Below, piece after piece: positions 41,666 through 41,745 of a stretch of 41,745 bases of DNA. The translations under genes and the position numbers were made by a program. The notes under the pieces are model-generated. The model was given only the letters and a program-made list of their open reading frames with translations. It did not search any database and was not told the origin of the DNA. The stretch is from contig DLKD01000088.1 of the NCBI GenBank assembly GCA_002477755.1, positions 1 through 41,745 of the forward strand, given 5' to 3'. Each line of letters begins with the position of its first letter. Position 1 is the stretch's first letter. The DNA comes from Gordonia sp. UBA7599. GTDB taxonomy: Bacteria; Actinomycetota; Actinomycetes; Mycobacteriales; Mycobacteriaceae.

Positions 41666-41745
41666 ACTGTGCCTTCTGCTACCGCCCAGATCGGGGTCAC
41701 CGGCCTCGCCGTGATGGGCTCCAACATCGCCCGCAACTTCGCCCG
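41663..41745 (+). CDS. gnd: 6-phosphogluconate dehydrogenase, N-terminal fragment
   Basis: Only the first 27 residues or so are in the window; the gene runs off the right edge. QIGVTGLAVMGSNIARNFAR is the NADP-binding start of decarboxylating 6-phosphogluconate dehydrogenase (GLxVMGxNxxxN), the pentose phosphate pathway enzyme that makes ribulose 5-phosphate and NADPH. The blaI-M56-gnd order is as in M. tuberculosis (Rv1846c-Rv1845c-gnd1). Confidence 0.9.
   Translation, partial: MTVPSATAQIGVTGLAVMGSNIARNFA

Noticed and set aside
1-41745. Prophage, integrative element, insertion sequence or CRISPR array
   Set aside because: I found no integrase, transposase, phage structural gene, att-like duplication or spaced repeat array; the gene order is that of conserved mycolata chromosome. 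This matters because GOLLD-like RNAs are usually phage-borne.

Overview
The window is high-GC actinobacterial chromosome, most likely from a mycolic-acid-containing genus of the Mycobacteriales, with Gordonia my best guess. Supporting signs are RbpA, separate but overlapping lnt and ppm genes, a WS/DGAT acyltransferase, an EccA-type ATPase, a cobIJ fusion, and two blocks whose order I recognise from Mycobacterium tuberculosis: rbpA/ppm1/fxsA followed by cobN-G-H-IJ-K-M-L with an SDR and an F420 enzyme (the Rv2050-Rv2074 region), and thioesterase/blaI/M56 peptidase/gnd (the Rv1847-Rv1844c region) with ndh close by. I see no prophage, insertion sequence or CRISPR array.

Layout. 1-3.7 kb: the end of an F420-type luciferase-like oxidoreductase, a wax-ester/triacylglycerol synthase, a small CxC protein, a CPBP membrane protease and a four-helix membrane protein. 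3.67-4.57 kb: a 900-base stretch without a credible protein gene. It has a well-spaced promoter, at least ten clear hairpins and a tRNA-shaped module with anticodon UCG; I read it as a large structured noncoding RNA. 4.57-5.8 kb: a class III nucleotide cyclase with a histone-H1-like lysine/alanine tail, translationally coupled to a small zinc-finger-like protein. 5.9-10.8 kb: rbpA facing an operon fxsA-amidohydrolase-lnt-ppm. 10.9-11.8 kb: an epoxide-hydrolase-like alpha/beta hydrolase.

11.8-22.8 kb is the aerobic cobalamin (corrin ring) cluster. cobN diverges from cobG-cobH-cobIJ, and a second operon runs SDR-cobL-cobM-cobK on the minus strand, diverging from an F420-dependent PPOX-family reductase. 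Together these cover precorrin-2 to hydrogenobyrinate and cobalt chelation, except that no cobF is present, and the activating and late genes are not here. 22.8-28.5 kb: an M24 peptidase, a lipoprotein, an unknown 340-residue protein, a proline-rich membrane protein with a SPOR-like end, and an orphan EccA-type ATPase. 28.5-37.1 kb: recC-recB-recD as a tightly coupled operon. 37.1-41.7 kb: two hotdog thioesterases, a GNAT acetyltransferase, type II NADH dehydrogenase, a BlaI/M56 regulatory pair behind a strong IdeR/DtxR-like iron box, and the start of gnd.

Many genes that head a transcription unit lack a Shine-Dalgarno sequence and instead have TANNNT exactly 6-7 bases before ATG/GTG. This is the signature of leaderless transcripts, and I used it to choose starts. 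Inside operons, genes usually overlap by ATGA or GTGA.
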